A stretch of DNA of 39,773 nt from Terriglobia bacterium (GTDB lineage Bacteria > Acidobacteriota > Terriglobia > Bryobacterales > Bryobacteraceae): positions 1 through 39,773 of the forward strand of contig JAJPJN010000086.1 of NCBI GenBank assembly GCA_021324185.1. Direction: 5' to 3'. A program made the position numbers and the translations under genes. The notes under the pieces are model-generated. The model saw only the letters and a list, made by a program, of their open reading frames with translations, was not told where the DNA came from and did not search any database. Position 1 is the stretch's first letter, and every line of letters begins with the position of its first letter. Shown in pieces: positions 1 to 10,270 of the stretch.

Positions 1-2
1 AG

Positions 3-287
3 ACGCATCAGGAGACATTTGCACACCATACGAGCCACGGGGACATTCCGTTCCAGCAGTTGCTGAACAGCTTGCGAGCGATGTTCGTCTCACAAGGCAA
101 TGATGCGATTACGGCGATGAAGAAAGCGATGACGATGGCGTATCAGATGATTCAGGCGCAGGCAGCCGCGCTGAGTTTTAAGAACAGCTTTTGGGTGATG
201 TCGATTATCGTGCTCTGCCTGACGCCGCTGCCGTTTATCATGAGGCGGCCAGGGCCGGGTGAAGGGAGCCCGCGGGCGGCGCGCTGA
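3..287 (+). CDS. DHA2/EmrB-type MFS efflux permease, C-terminal fragment
   Basis: Only the last about 94 codons are present; the gene enters from the left edge and stops with TGA at 285-287. The reading frame is open from base 3. The fragment has the features of the end of 14-TM DHA2 drug:proton antiporters: a periplasmic stretch rich in His and Gln, an amphipathic helix around the motif QAQAAALSF, then one final hydrophobic helix (WVMSIIVLCLTPLPFIM) and a short charged tail. Family knowledge says such permeases export drugs or lipophilic compounds across the inner membrane with an HlyD-type adaptor, but the partner genes would lie outside the window. An 8-bp hairpin straddles the stop codon. 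Substrate cannot be inferred. Confidence 0.75.
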   Translation, partial: THQETFAHHTSHGDIPFQQLLNSLRAMFVSQGNDAITAMKKAMTMAYQMIQAQAAALSFKNSFWVMSIIVLCLTPLPFIMRRPGPGEGSPRAAR

Positions 288-299
288 GCGTTCAGCGCG
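280..299 (+). terminator. Perfect 8-bp hairpin at the end of the permease gene
   Basis: CGCGCTGA (280-287) and TCAGCGCG (292-299) form a perfect stem around the 4-nt loop GCGT, overlapping the permease stop codon. No T-run follows, so it is either a factor-assisted terminator or an mRNA-stabilising hairpin. Confidence 0.35.
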
Positions 300-382
300 A
301 CGCGGGCAAGCGGGTGCGCGGGTAAAATTCGGGTAGTCGCATATAAAAGTAGTGGCGTTCTTGGGCGGAGGAGAGGTACGCG

Positions 383-991
383 TTGATTCTGCTTATGCTG
401 CATCATTATTTGCTTGCAATCGCCTTTGTGCTGCAATCGAGCAACGCGCGAGCTGACGTAAAGCAACACGAGTTGTGGCAGCACGTGCGGGGCTATACTG
501 CTACTAAACATATTCAGCAGATAAAAATAAGTGAACGTGAGCGTGAAATTATAATCAAACTGCTCAAAAGCCGGGAGGGCGTGGACGGCTGGGGATGCAA
601 CACTGTAGATCCAGTAGGCAATTGGCTGAAGGATCTTCGGTTTGAAAGATTGCCCTTGTCGGAAGCTCATGCGGTAATTCTGGTCGAAGCCGGCGTGGGT
701 TGCGCTCGTGGGGGTCAGGGCGCAAACGGGGCCATGTGGGTCGTGCAGTTTGACGATGCCGGTAACCCTGTCCTTCTTGCAAGCCCGGAAAAGGAATTCA
801 ACGGCTGGATCTTCTCCGTTCTGTCGACGGCGAGCAACGGATACAAAGATATCGTGCTCGGCTGGCATATGGGCGGCCCGGAAACGCCGTTAAAATATTT
901 CAGGTTTGACGGTAAGTTGTACGAGCAGATCGGAAGCGCTGTAATGCGCCCAGGGGAACGCGGACAAATGGTTATTGTTTCGGGAAAGTAG
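383..991 (+). CDS. Secreted protein of unknown function
   Basis: 202 codons from a TTG start (383) preceded by a strong purine-rich ribosome site (GGAGGAGAGG, 367-376); an ATG at 395 is an alternative. The N-terminus has a short signal peptide: a hydrophobic core up to about residue 20, then an Ala-Arg-Ala type cleavage region around residues 22-25. The mature part is soluble. It carries a DGWGCN motif and a second Cys in a Gly-rich GVGCARGG stretch, which could form a disulfide in the periplasm. A TATAAA box at 342-347 could be the -10 element, but no good -35 is visible. I do not recognise the family. It is convergent with the broken gene at 1064-1640. Confidence 0.6.
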   Translation: MILLMLHHYLLAIAFVLQSSNARADVKQHELWQHVRGYTATKHIQQIKISEREREIIIKLLKSREGVDGWGCNTVDPVGNWLKDLRFERLPLSEAHAVILVEAGVGCARGGQGANGAMWVVQFDDAGNPVLLASPEKEFNGWIFSVLSTASNGYKDIVLGWHMGGPETPLKYFRFDGKLYEQIGSAVMRPGERGQMVIVSGK

Positions 992-1020
992 TAAGTCTTC
1001 TAGATCAGGAGACTGAGCTG

Positions 1021-1050
1021 CCCGGTAAATTGCGGCGTAAGTCCGGGTTT
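1021..1050. terminator. Weak stem-loop between convergent genes
   Basis: CCCGG (1021-1025) can pair with CCGGG (1043-1047), with a 17-nt loop and three T residues after the stem on the plus strand. It lies in the 72-nt gap between two convergent genes, where a terminator is expected. The stem is short and the loop long, so this is tentative. Confidence 0.25.
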
Positions 1051-1063
1051 GAAGTAGAATTCT

Positions 1064-1640
1064 TCAACGAACCCTATCTTCGGACTCGACGGTGATGGTC
1101 ACGGCATTTCCGTCATAACTGCCGAACACGGCCGGATACTTCAATTCAACTTCTGCTGCCCTTATCTGCCGAGTTGTCCAAGCTTGCAGCTTAGTAAAGT
1201 AATTGATGCGCAGTGTATTTTTGCCAGGGCAAAGGGTGCGTGAGGTGTCGAGGCGCTCATTTAAGACGATCGAGTCGTTAGGCCGAACTAATCTCCAGTG
1301 TTTCTCGACATACTCAGCGAGCCTCGCGGCCGGCTCTGCGGGAGCCTCATCTACGGCTTCCCCCCAACGCCCGGGCAAGCCCGCGCAGGCTGGACATAAA
1401 TACGAAACACTCCGTCACCGTCATAGCCCAAGCGCGAAGTCGGGTAGAAATACAAGGGCTGCGCGCCCACGTTCACGACCTCCATCCTGAGTAACGGCTG
1501 CTCGTTAGCAGAATAAGTCGCCTTGTCTGTACTTAGCCGAACACTAACAGAATGCTGAAGCAGAGTGCGGGTTGCCGGACTCATCCGCTCATCTTGAGCC
1601 AGATCAATCCTGCAACTGCGAACAGAAGCGCCCATTTCAT
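1064..1640 (-). pseudogene. Frameshifted gene for an exported protein of unknown function
   Basis: Three consecutive minus-strand frames together give one plausible protein. An ATG at 1640 opens a signal-peptide-like segment (MKWALLFAVAGLIWLK) that stops after 19 codons. A second frame, which could also start at ATG 1635 with an AGGA site at better spacing, carries an all-beta-looking segment with the motif RMEVVNVGAQPLYFYP. It ends at the six-G run at 1360-1365. The third frame (to the stop at 1064) continues with EAVDEAPAEPAARLAEYV and more beta-type sequence. Adding one G to the run joins frames two and three seamlessly as GVGGEAVDEAP. Both shifts have the same sense (one base missing). 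I do not recognise a family. This is either real decay or assembly error. Confidence 0.5.
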
Positions 1641-1759
1641 TTTTCCTGAGCTTTTCCTCTCTCCATAATCCTGTAGCCGCCTCGACTTGACCAGTTGGGA
1701 TAGTATCAACGCATCCAGCATTGGAGGTGTTACGAAGTGGAATCTTTGTATTTGAAACT

Positions 1760-3278
<1,519 letters not shown>

Positions 3279-3292
<14 letters not shown>

Positions 3293-4646
3293 AACCCACC
3301 TCTTCGAATACCTGCTGCTGCGGCCGTGGATGCAACGTCTCATCGACGATACGCAGTCCTTGCTCAATGATGTCCAAGCCGTGCTTCAATTCCTCTTGCG
3401 TGATAATGAGCGGAGGGCAGATCCAGAGCATGTTGAATCTGATAAACGCGTAGAGATGCTGTGATTTGAGATAGGCCGCAAGCTTCGCAATTTCGGGACT
3501 GGTTCCGTTAAACGGCGCGAGCGGCTCCTTCGTCGCTTTGTCGCGCACTAATTCGATGACACTGAACAGCCCTTTGTAGCGGACGTCGCCGGCGCAGGCG
3601 TACTTTTGCTTCATGCTTTCGAGCCGGTCAGCCAGGTAGATGCCTTGGAGCTCCGCATTTTCGAAGACTTTCTCTTCTTCGTAGAGGGCGAGGTTCGCCA
3701 CCGCCGCGGCGCAGCAGACCGGATGGCCGCTGTAGGTAAGGCCGCCCCAAAGCATGTGCGTTTCAAAGTAGTCGGCTATCGGTTTTGAAACCACCACCGC
3801 GCCCAATGGCATGTAGCCGCTGGTCAGGCCCTTAGCTGAGGTTACGATATCGGGCTTGATGCCGTAGTGCTGCGTCGCGAGCCACTTGCCGGTGCGTCCA
3901 AAGCCGCTCATCACTTCGTCATCGATGAGCAGGAGGTTGTATTTGTCGCACAACGCGCGCAGCTTCGGATAGTAGTCATCCGGCGGAACCAGCAAGCCGT
4001 TTGAACCCGTGATGCCTTCCACCAGCACGGCGGCAATCGTGTGCGGCCCTTCCATCTGGATGATCTCTTCGATATGGCTTACGCATTCGCGCCGGCAGCT
4101 ATCGGGCGTTTTGCCGAAAGGACAGCGATAGCAATAAGGATCAAAGACGCGAACAATGCCGGGGATTCCTGGCTCAACAGGCCAGCGGCGAGGATCGCCT
4201 GAGGCGGTCATCACGCCCATGGTTGCGCCGTGATAAGAGCGGTAACGCGTGATGATCTTATCGCGGCCGGTGTACAGGCGCGCGATCTTCATGGCGTTCT
4301 CATTTGCCTCGGCGCCGCCCAAGGTAAAAAACGCTTTCGCAAGGCCGGTCACCTCGGCCAGCTTCTTTCCCAGCGCACCGCGGGGTTCGGTGGCAAAGCT
4401 TGGCCCGGCGAAGCAGAGTTCGTCTACCTGCTTCTTGATCGCCTCCAGCATTTTCGGATGCTGATGGCCGATATTCAGGTTGATCAGTTGCGAGCTGAAA
4501 TCCAGCCACTTGTTGCCTTCGCCATCCCAGAACCAGACGCCTTGGCCTTTGGTCATGTGCATGGGGTTGGATGAGCCCTGCACCGACCACGAGAACATGG
4601 TGTACTCGCGATTTTCCTGAATTATCTGCTGAGATGTGCGTTCCAT
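3279..4646 (-). CDS. Class III PLP aminotransferase, probable beta-alanine/beta-aminoisobutyrate transaminase
   Basis: 455 aa, fold type I omega-aminotransferase. The PLP Lys is K272 in TSAKGLTSGYMPLG and the PLP-nitrogen Asp is D243 in LIDDEVMSGFGRTG. Context (dihydropyrimidinase upstream, mmsA downstream) predicts transfer of the amino group of beta-alanine or 3-aminoisobutyrate to a keto acid, giving (methyl)malonate semialdehyde for MmsA. The amino acceptor (pyruvate or 2-oxoglutarate) cannot be read from the sequence. An unusual insertion at about 170-188 holds four cysteines spaced CX2CX8CX3C (C172, C175, C184, C188), suggestive of a bound metal. The gene starts 3 nt after the dihydropyrimidinase stop and overlaps mmsA by 14 nt. 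Confidence 0.85.
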
Positions 4647-4649
4647 ACT

Positions 4650-6077
4650 CTATCCATTCTGCTCCTGAATTCCATTCGTGGCCATGGGTACGCGCCGCAG
4701 CATGCGCCCGCGCCCGCGCTCGCCAACGAACTCGCCGTCGCGGACCTGAACCTTCCCGCGCACGGTTACTAGCGAGGGGCGGCCGGCAATCGCCATGCCT
4801 TCAAAGCCGCAATAATCGTTGTTCACGTGATGAGTCTTCGCGGACAGGACGCCCTTGTAGTTCGGGTCGTAGATCACCAGATCCGCATCGCTGCCGACGG
4901 CGATGGTGCCTTTCTTCGGGAACAATCCGAACAGCTTTGCGGCGCGCGTGCTCGCTGCATCCACAAAGCGGTGGATATCGATGCGGCCCGCCTTGACGCC
5001 ATACGTATAAAGGAGATTGACGCGCTCTTCAATGCCGGGTATGCCGTTCGGAATTCGCGTGAAGGCCTCGGCGCCGAGCATCTTCTGTTCGGTATCGAAG
5101 GGGCAGTGATCCGTCCCGACGGTGTCGACTGCGCCGGCCGCAAGCGCGTTCCACAGAACGGCCTGATTGCGCTTATCGCGCAGCGGCGGCGACATGACGT
5201 GCTTCATGCCCTCGATGCCCTTGCGTTCGGCATAGGTCTTGTCTAAGAGAAGATGCGGTACAACACACTCCACAAAAATCTTCACCCCGCGCGCTTTGGC
5301 TGCCAATGCCGCCTGTAAGGCCGGTTCACAGGATAGATGGACGACATACCCGGTCGCGCCGGTGGTCTCGAGGAAGGTGGCGAAGCGGCCCGTACCTTCG
5401 GCTTCTACCGCTTCGGGACGGCTCGGCTCATGCCACTCGGGACCGGTCTTCCCGCGCGCCAGCAGATCTTTTTGCAGGCGGTCAACCAGCTCAGCGTTCT
5501 CGCAATGCGCTGTAACGATCACGCCCAATTCGCGGGCGAGCTGCAGGGTTTGAAACATCTCGGCATCATCGACGCCGAAGAAGTTTTTGTACGAGAGGAA
5601 GATCTTAAACGACGTGATGCCATCGCGCACGATCTCGCGAAGCTGTCCCTCGGTCTTCTCGTCGAACTTACTGACGGCCATATGGAAGGTGTAATCGCAA
5701 GCCGAGTTTCCCTGGGCTTTCCGCTTCCAAAGCTCGTATCCTTCGAGTGTGTCGTCATTGCGCGACGGGCAGCACATCTCGATGAATGTCGTCGTGCCGC
5801 CGATCAGCGCAGCGATGCTTGCCGTTTCGTGCGTGTCTTTGGCGAACGTCGCCATGAAGGGCAAGTACACATGCACGTGTGGATCGATAAAGCCTGGAAA
5901 CACGAGCTTGCCGCTCGCGTCAATGACTTCCGTCCCGGGTGGCGTTTCCAGATGATTGCCGATGCGCGTAATCGTTTCGTTCTCGACCAGGATGTCGCCG
6001 TGAAATCGCGAATCGGCTGTGATGATCTCGCCGTTCCTGATTAACAGCGGCCGCTGCTCAGTGGATGTGGATGCCAT
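4650..6077 (-). CDS. Dihydropyrimidinase (D-hydantoinase family)
   Basis: 475 aa, cyclic amidohydrolase superfamily, cytosolic. It would hydrolyse 5,6-dihydrouracil/dihydrothymine to N-carbamoyl-beta-alanine or N-carbamoyl-beta-aminoisobutyrate. The binuclear-metal ligands are all visible: H67 and H69 (DPHVHV), the carboxylated Lys K158 (SFKIFLSYKN), H191 (TAHCEN), H247 (VVHLSC) and D323 (GTDHCPF). Start chosen at ATG 6077, giving a 20-nt overlap with preA; the longer frame to 6104 adds nine residues inside preA with no support. It is third in the preT-preA operon. Related enzymes include hydantoinase and allantoinase; a separate allantoinase exists at 26082-27455, and the preTA context favours dihydropyrimidine as substrate. 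Confidence 0.92.
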   Translation of the reverse strand: MASTSTEQRPLLIRNGEIITADSRFHGDILVENETITRIGNHLETPPGTEVIDASGKLVFPGFIDPHVHVYLPFMATFAKDTHETASIAALIGGTTTFIEMCCPSRNDDTLEGYELWKRKAQGNSACDYTFHMAVSKFDEKTEGQLREIVRDGITSFKIFLSYKNFFGVDDAEMFQTLQLARELGVIVTAHCENAELVDRLQKDLLARGKTGPEWHEPSRPEAVEAEGTGRFATFLETTGATGYVVHLSCEPALQAALAAKARGVKIFVECVVPHLLLDKTYAERKGIEGMKHVMSPPLRDKRNQAVLWNALAAGAVDTVGTDHCPFDTEQKMLGAEAFTRIPNGIPGIEERVNLLYTYGVKAGRIDIHRFVDAASTRAAKLFGLFPKKGTIAVGSDADLVIYDPNYKGVLSAKTHHVNNDYCGFEGMAIAGRPSLVTVRGKVQVRDGEFVGERGRGRMLRRVPMATNGIQEQNG

Positions 6078-7443
6078 GCTCCTCCCGGTAGCGCTCCATC
6101 GCATCCCAACTCTCGGTCACTTCGCGCTGTGATTTCGATAACTGATCCCAGGTCACGGACGGCTGGCACGGCGGCAACTCTACCATTTCGATGCAGTGCT
6201 CTACCGGACAGACGTTGTAGCAGAGCCGGCACCCGACGCAATCTTCCTCCCGCACGCGCGGCTGCGGCCGGGTATGGATGGCGTCGTTCTTACCGTTCGA
6301 ACGGACGTCATACGTGTGCGGTTCCACCCTGCTACCGTCTGCAGCAATCAAATCGATACATTGATGCGCCGTGTCGTTGCAGGCGACGTAGCACAGATCG
6401 CAGCGAATGCATTTAGCGGGGTCAATACGGGCAACGGCACGGAAAGACAAGTCAAAGTCTTTGAAATCGGAGATGCGCGGCAAGCTCTTGCCACGAAAAT
6501 CCGCAATGGCCGCGAACCCGTGCGCATCCATCCAGTTCGACAATCCGTCGCACAGGTCCTCAACGATGCGGAAGCCGTAGTGCATGACTGCGGTGCACAC
6601 CTGCAGGCTGGTTGCGCCCAGCAGCAGGAACTCCGCCGCATCTTTCCAGGTAGACATTCCGCCCATTCCGGAAATGGGCAGACCGGCACGCGAAACGACT
6701 TCATCTACGCCCAGCGCAGCGAGCATATTCAAAGCGATGGGTTTCACAGCCGGACCGGCATAGCCGCCGTGGCCACCTTTGCCGCCGATGTTGGGTGTGA
6801 TGTCGAACGTGTCGAGGTCAACACCGACGATGGAGTTGATGGTGTTGATGAGCGAAAGCGCGTCGGCTTGAGCCGCCACGGCTGCTCGCGCGGGGTAAAC
6901 GATGCTGGTGATGTTTGGCGTCAGCTTCACAATGACGGGAATAGACGCCGCGCTTTTGACCCAGCGCGTGATCTGCTCGCAATATTCGGGCACCTGTCCG
7001 ACCGCGCTGCCCATGCCGCGCTCGCTCATGCCGTGCGGGCACCCGTAGTTCAGCTCAATGCCGTCCGCTCCCGTGTCCTCGATGCGGCGCACAATATCGC
7101 CCCAGGCTTCGGGCGTTGATTCAACCATGGCGGAGGCGATCACGGCGCGATCGGGCCAGTGGCGCTTCACGTCGCGAATCTCGGCGAGATTCAGATCGAG
7201 CGGGCGATCCGAAATCAGCTCGACGTTGTTAATTGCGAGCATCTTCTGATTCCCGTAATGCCAGGCGCCATAGCGGTTCGAAACGTTCAAAACCGGAGCG
7301 CCAATCGTCTTCCAAACGGCGCCGCCCCATCCGGCCTCGAACGCTCTGTGCACCTGCGCGCCGGAATTGGAGGGCGGCGCAGAAGCCAGCCAAAACGGAT
7401 TCGGCGATCTAATACCAGCGAAATTGATAGAGAGATCTGCCAT
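6058..7443 (-). CDS. preA: NAD-dependent dihydropyrimidine dehydrogenase, catalytic subunit PreA
   Basis: 461 aa. Residues 1-330 form an FMN-binding dihydroorotate-dehydrogenase-like barrel, with GCPHGMSERGMGSAVGQ (134-150) as the active-site loop and ISGMGGMSTW near the FMN phosphate. The C-terminus carries two [4Fe-4S] ferredoxin motifs: C345, C348, C351, C355 and C402, C405, C408, C412. With PreT it interconverts uracil/thymine and their 5,6-dihydro forms using NAD(H). PreA plus PreT corresponds to the two halves of eukaryotic dihydropyrimidine dehydrogenase. The ATG at 7443 follows the preT stop by 2 nt and its 3' end overlaps dihydropyrimidinase by 20 nt, so the three are one transcript. 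Confidence 0.95.
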   Translation of the reverse strand: MADLSINFAGIRSPNPFWLASAPPSNSGAQVHRAFEAGWGGAVWKTIGAPVLNVSNRYGAWHYGNQKMLAINNVELISDRPLDLNLAEIRDVKRHWPDRAVIASAMVESTPEAWGDIVRRIEDTGADGIELNYGCPHGMSERGMGSAVGQVPEYCEQITRWVKSAASIPVIVKLTPNITSIVYPARAAVAAQADALSLINTINSIVGVDLDTFDITPNIGGKGGHGGYAGPAVKPIALNMLAALGVDEVVSRAGLPISGMGGMSTWKDAAEFLLLGATSLQVCTAVMHYGFRIVEDLCDGLSNWMDAHGFAAIADFRGKSLPRISDFKDFDLSFRAVARIDPAKCIRCDLCYVACNDTAHQCIDLIAADGSRVEPHTYDVRSNGKNDAIHTRPQPRVREEDCVGCRLCYNVCPVEHCIEMVELPPCQPSVTWDQLSKSQREVTESWDAMERYREEHGIHIH

Positions 7444-7445
7444 AT

Positions 7446-8789
7446 TTACAGAACACCTGCCGGTACGGCCGCCGCGGTGAGCCTGCGATGAATAGCGCCC
7501 GCGGCCAGTTTACCGTCTTCGACTGCCATGACGGTTGAAGCCGCGCCTGCGGATCGGATGCAATCGCCGCCCGCATACACGCCAGGCATGCTCGTTTGGT
7601 AATCGTCGTCGACCTTTATAAATCCGCGCTGCGTTTCAATTCCCAATGAAGCGGCAAGCGATGGCTTCTCCTGGCCGATGGCTTTGACAATCTGATCCGC
7701 CGGAATCACGAACTCAGAACCAGGCACTAAGCGAGGCGATGGGCGGCCCGAAAGATCGACGCTACCGAGTTCCGTGCGCACGCACTCCAATCCGGCTACG
7801 TTGCCGGCGTCCGCGACGATTTTGACGGGCTGCGTAAGAAATCGAAACTCGACTCCTTCCTTCTTAATGAATTCGTACTCATGCGGATAGGCGGTCATTT
7901 CCTGCTCCGTCCTGCGATAGACCATCGTCACACGCTCGGCGCCCATACGTTTGGCGATAGTCGCGCAGTCAATGGCAGTATTGCCTGCCCCGATGACGAT
8001 CACTTGCCGGCCGACTTGAAGCTTGTCGCGATCGATCTTGCTTTGTTCGATATATTCAAGGCCATCGATGCAATATTCCTCACCGGGAATGCCGAGCGCC
8101 GGCGTCGCGCCCAGACCCACGCTCAAAAAGATGGCATCATAGTTCGACCGCAGGGCAGAAAAAGAAACGTCGCGGCCGATTTCAACACCGGTCTTCAACT
8201 CCACACCGAACCGGCAGATCATTTCTACTTCAGCCAGCGCAATATCCACAGGCTCGCGCAGCACAATAATGCCGTACGTCGATAAGCCTCCGCCGAGCGG
8301 CCGCTTTTCAAACAGCGTCGCCGAATGCCCGAGCTTGGCCAGCTCTCCCGCGCAGGAGAGCCCCGCCGGTCCCGCCCCAATCACTGCAATTTTCATCCCG
8401 GTCTTAGCCGCCGCATGAAACATAGGAACGTTACGGCTGTAGGCGTAATCCATGGCGTAGCGCTGCAAGCGGCCAATCATGATGGGCTTATGTTCGGCCC
8501 CGAGCACGCAGGCGCCTTCGCAAAGCTCCTGAACCGGGCAGACACGCGCGCAGGTGGCGCCCAAGAGATTCGCTTCGAGAATCGTTCTCGCCGAGCCCGG
8601 CAGATTACCGGTTGCGATTTTCTTGATGAAGCGGGGAATGTCGATGTGGGTCGGGCAGGCATGCGTGCACGGCGCGTCGTAACAATAGAGGCAGCGATTG
8701 GCTTCGACCAGCGCCTCATGTTCCGTCAGGGGAGGTAGTAATTCCGTTAGCCCGGGCTGCCGTATAGCGCTCCGGTCAGTGTTGCTCAA
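7446..8789 (-). CDS. preT: NAD-dependent dihydropyrimidine dehydrogenase, electron-transfer subunit PreT
   Basis: 447 aa, glutamate-synthase-small-subunit-like flavoprotein. An N-terminal helical domain has the Cys clusters CLYCYDAPCTHACP and CARVCPVQELCEGAC for two [4Fe-4S] centres. It is followed by an FAD Rossmann motif (VIGAGPAGLSCAGE) and an NAD-binding motif (VIGAGNTAIDCATIAKRMG). It passes electrons between NAD(H) and the Fe-S clusters of PreA. The start is TTG (8789), with a GGAGA ribosome site about 8 nt upstream; no ATG fits. First gene of the operon, divergent from the transporter at 8843 with only 53 nt between them. Confidence 0.93.
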   Translation of the reverse strand: MSNTDRSAIRQPGLTELLPPLTEHEALVEANRCLYCYDAPCTHACPTHIDIPRFIKKIATGNLPGSARTILEANLLGATCARVCPVQELCEGACVLGAEHKPIMIGRLQRYAMDYAYSRNVPMFHAAAKTGMKIAVIGAGPAGLSCAGELAKLGHSATLFEKRPLGGGLSTYGIIVLREPVDIALAEVEMICRFGVELKTGVEIGRDVSFSALRSNYDAIFLSVGLGATPALGIPGEEYCIDGLEYIEQSKIDRDKLQVGRQVIVIGAGNTAIDCATIAKRMGAERVTMVYRRTEQEMTAYPHEYEFIKKEGVEFRFLTQPVKIVADAGNVAGLECVRTELGSVDLSGRPSPRLVPGSEFVIPADQIVKAIGQEKPSLAASLGIETQRGFIKVDDDYQTSMPGVYAGGDCIRSAGAASTVMAVEDGKLAAGAIHRRLTAAAVPAGVL

Positions 8790-8807
8790 AAGATCTCCAG
8801 ATCAGCC

Positions 8808-8835
8808 AGTATCGATTTTTCTAAACTAGCACCAA
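8808..8835 (-). promoter_or_regulatory. Candidate promoter of the preT operon in the divergent intergenic region
   Basis: Read on the minus strand, TTGGTG (8830-8835) and GATACT (8808-8813) are separated by 16 nt, giving a start near 8801 and a leader of about 12 nt containing the GGAGA ribosome site. The whole preT/transporter gap is only 53 nt, so both directions must be controlled from overlapping DNA. The -35 match is modest. Confidence 0.3.
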
Positions 8836-8842
8836 GCGGCCA

Positions 8843-10270
8843 ATGGAAGCATTTGACCCGCAGCTTTATAACAAAGATCTGGCTCCAGTACCCCCAGGAC
8901 GCCGCACCTGGGGACTTTATAATTACGCGTCGCTATGGATCGCGATGAGCGTCTGCATTCCCACTTACATGCTGGCGTCGGGCCTGATTGCAGGCGGCAT
9001 GAGCTGGAAGCAGGCGATCGGCACCATCTTTCTGGGCAATTTCATCGTGCTGATCCCGATGATTTTGAACGCACACGCGGGCGCCAAGTACGGTGTACCC
9101 TTTCCTGTTTTTGTGCGTGCATCCTTCGGTGTGCGAGGGGCAAACGTTCCGGCGATATTGCGCGCCATTGTTGCTTGCGGATGGTTTGGGATTCAGACCT
9201 GGATCGGCGGCCAGGCAATTTACTCCATGCTGCGCATCCTGTTTCCGGCAGCAGCCAGTAATCCCTATTGGATGTGGATCTGCTTCTTTTCTTTTTGGCT
9301 TCTGAACATTGCGGTTATCTGGCGCGGCATTGAAACGATCAAGTTTTTGGAAGGCGTGGGCGCGCCGTTTATGCTGGCTGTCGGCATCCTGCTGCTGTGG
9401 TGGATCACGCGAAAAGCAGGAGGTTTTGGCCCCGTCCTCAGCACACCGAGCAAGTTCAAGACGACCAGCGAATTTCTGCGTTTCTTCATTCCCTCCGTGA
9501 CCGGCATGGTTGGCTTCTGGGCGACTGTCGCACTGAACATTCCAGACTTCACACGCTACGCAAAATCGCAGAGGGACCAGATGCTCGGCCAGGCACTGGG
9601 GTTGCCGACCACCATGACGTTGTACTCTTTCATCGGCGTTGCCGTTACATCGGCTTCTGTTGTGCTCTTCGGTCACGCCATCTGGGACCCGGTTGCGCTA
9701 TTGGGACAATTCCATCAGCCGGCAATTGCGACCATTGCGCTTATCGCGCTGCTGATCGCCACGCTCAATACAAATGTTGCAGCGAACGTCGTTTCGCCCT
9801 CAAACGATTTTTCGAATCTCAATCCACGGCTCATCTCGTTTCGTACAGGCGGCCTCATCACGGGAGTTGCCGGGCTTTTGATGATGCCCTGGAAGCTGCT
9901 TACCGATTTCAACAGCTATATCTTTGGCTGGCTGGTTGGGTATTCGGGGTTGCTGGGGCCCATTGCCGGCGTGATGATTACCGACTATTTTGTGCTACGC
10001 AAAACGCGCTTGGAGGTGAAGGATCTGTATCGCCGTGGAGGTCGCTACGAATACCGCCATGGCCTGAACGCCAGAGCGATTCTCGCGCTTGGCGCTGGGA
10101 TTGCGGTCGCGCTGATTGGTCTGGTTGTTCCAGCGCTGAGGTGGCTGTATGATTACGCCTGGTTCGTTGGTTTCGCCGTGGCCGGGCTGGTCTACTATTT
10201 GGCGATGCGGCGCGCTGTTGTGAGTTCGAACGAAGCCGCTTTTCTTCCGGACGCGACAATCGAAAAATGA
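8843..10270 (+). CDS. NCS1-family nucleobase/hydantoin-type transporter
   Basis: 475 aa, about 12 hydrophobic helices, nucleobase:cation symporter-1 family (uracil, hydantoin, allantoin and cytosine permeases). Family hallmarks are the N-terminal WGLYNYASLWIAM, the IPDFTRYAKS segment in the helix 6-7 region, a Asn-rich NTNVAANVVSPSNDF, and the late DYFVLRK motif. Divergent from preT across 53 nt and therefore the probable importer of uracil, thymine or dihydropyrimidines; hydantoin or allantoin are alternatives that the sequence alone cannot exclude. The stop overlaps the aldo/keto reductase start by 4 nt (ATGA). Confidence 0.9.
   Translation: MEAFDPQLYNKDLAPVPPGRRTWGLYNYASLWIAMSVCIPTYMLASGLIAGGMSWKQAIGTIFLGNFIVLIPMILNAHAGAKYGVPFPVFVRASFGVRGANVPAILRAIVACGWFGIQTWIGGQAIYSMLRILFPAAASNPYWMWICFFSFWLLNIAVIWRGIETIKFLEGVGAPFMLAVGILLLWWITRKAGGFGPVLSTPSKFKTTSEFLRFFIPSVTGMVGFWATVALNIPDFTRYAKSQRDQMLGQALGLPTTMTLYSFIGVAVTSASVVLFGHAIWDPVALLGQFHQPAIATIALIALLIATLNTNVAANVVSPSNDFSNLNPRLISFRTGGLITGVAGLLMMPWKLLTDFNSYIFGWLVGYSGLLGPIAGVMITDYFVLRKTRLEVKDLYRRGGRYEYRHGLNARAILALGAGIAVALIGLVVPALRWLYDYAWFVGFAVAGLVYYLAMRRAVVSSNEAAFLPDATIEK

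Noticed and set aside
6994-7044. PreA has Val148 where mammalian dihydropyrimidine dehydrogenase has its catalytic Cys
   Set aside because: From memory, other bacterial PreA proteins also lack that Cys in this loop, so it is probably a family trait rather than a defect.
6196-7119. 307-codon plus-strand open frame opposite preA
   Set aside because: It is fully antisense to preA, whose Fe-S and flavin motifs are clear; composition is Arg/His-rich shadow sequence without any domain.
8933-9676. 247-codon minus-strand open frame opposite the NCS1 transporter
   Set aside because: Low-complexity, polar, antisense to a well-supported membrane transporter; no start or family signal.
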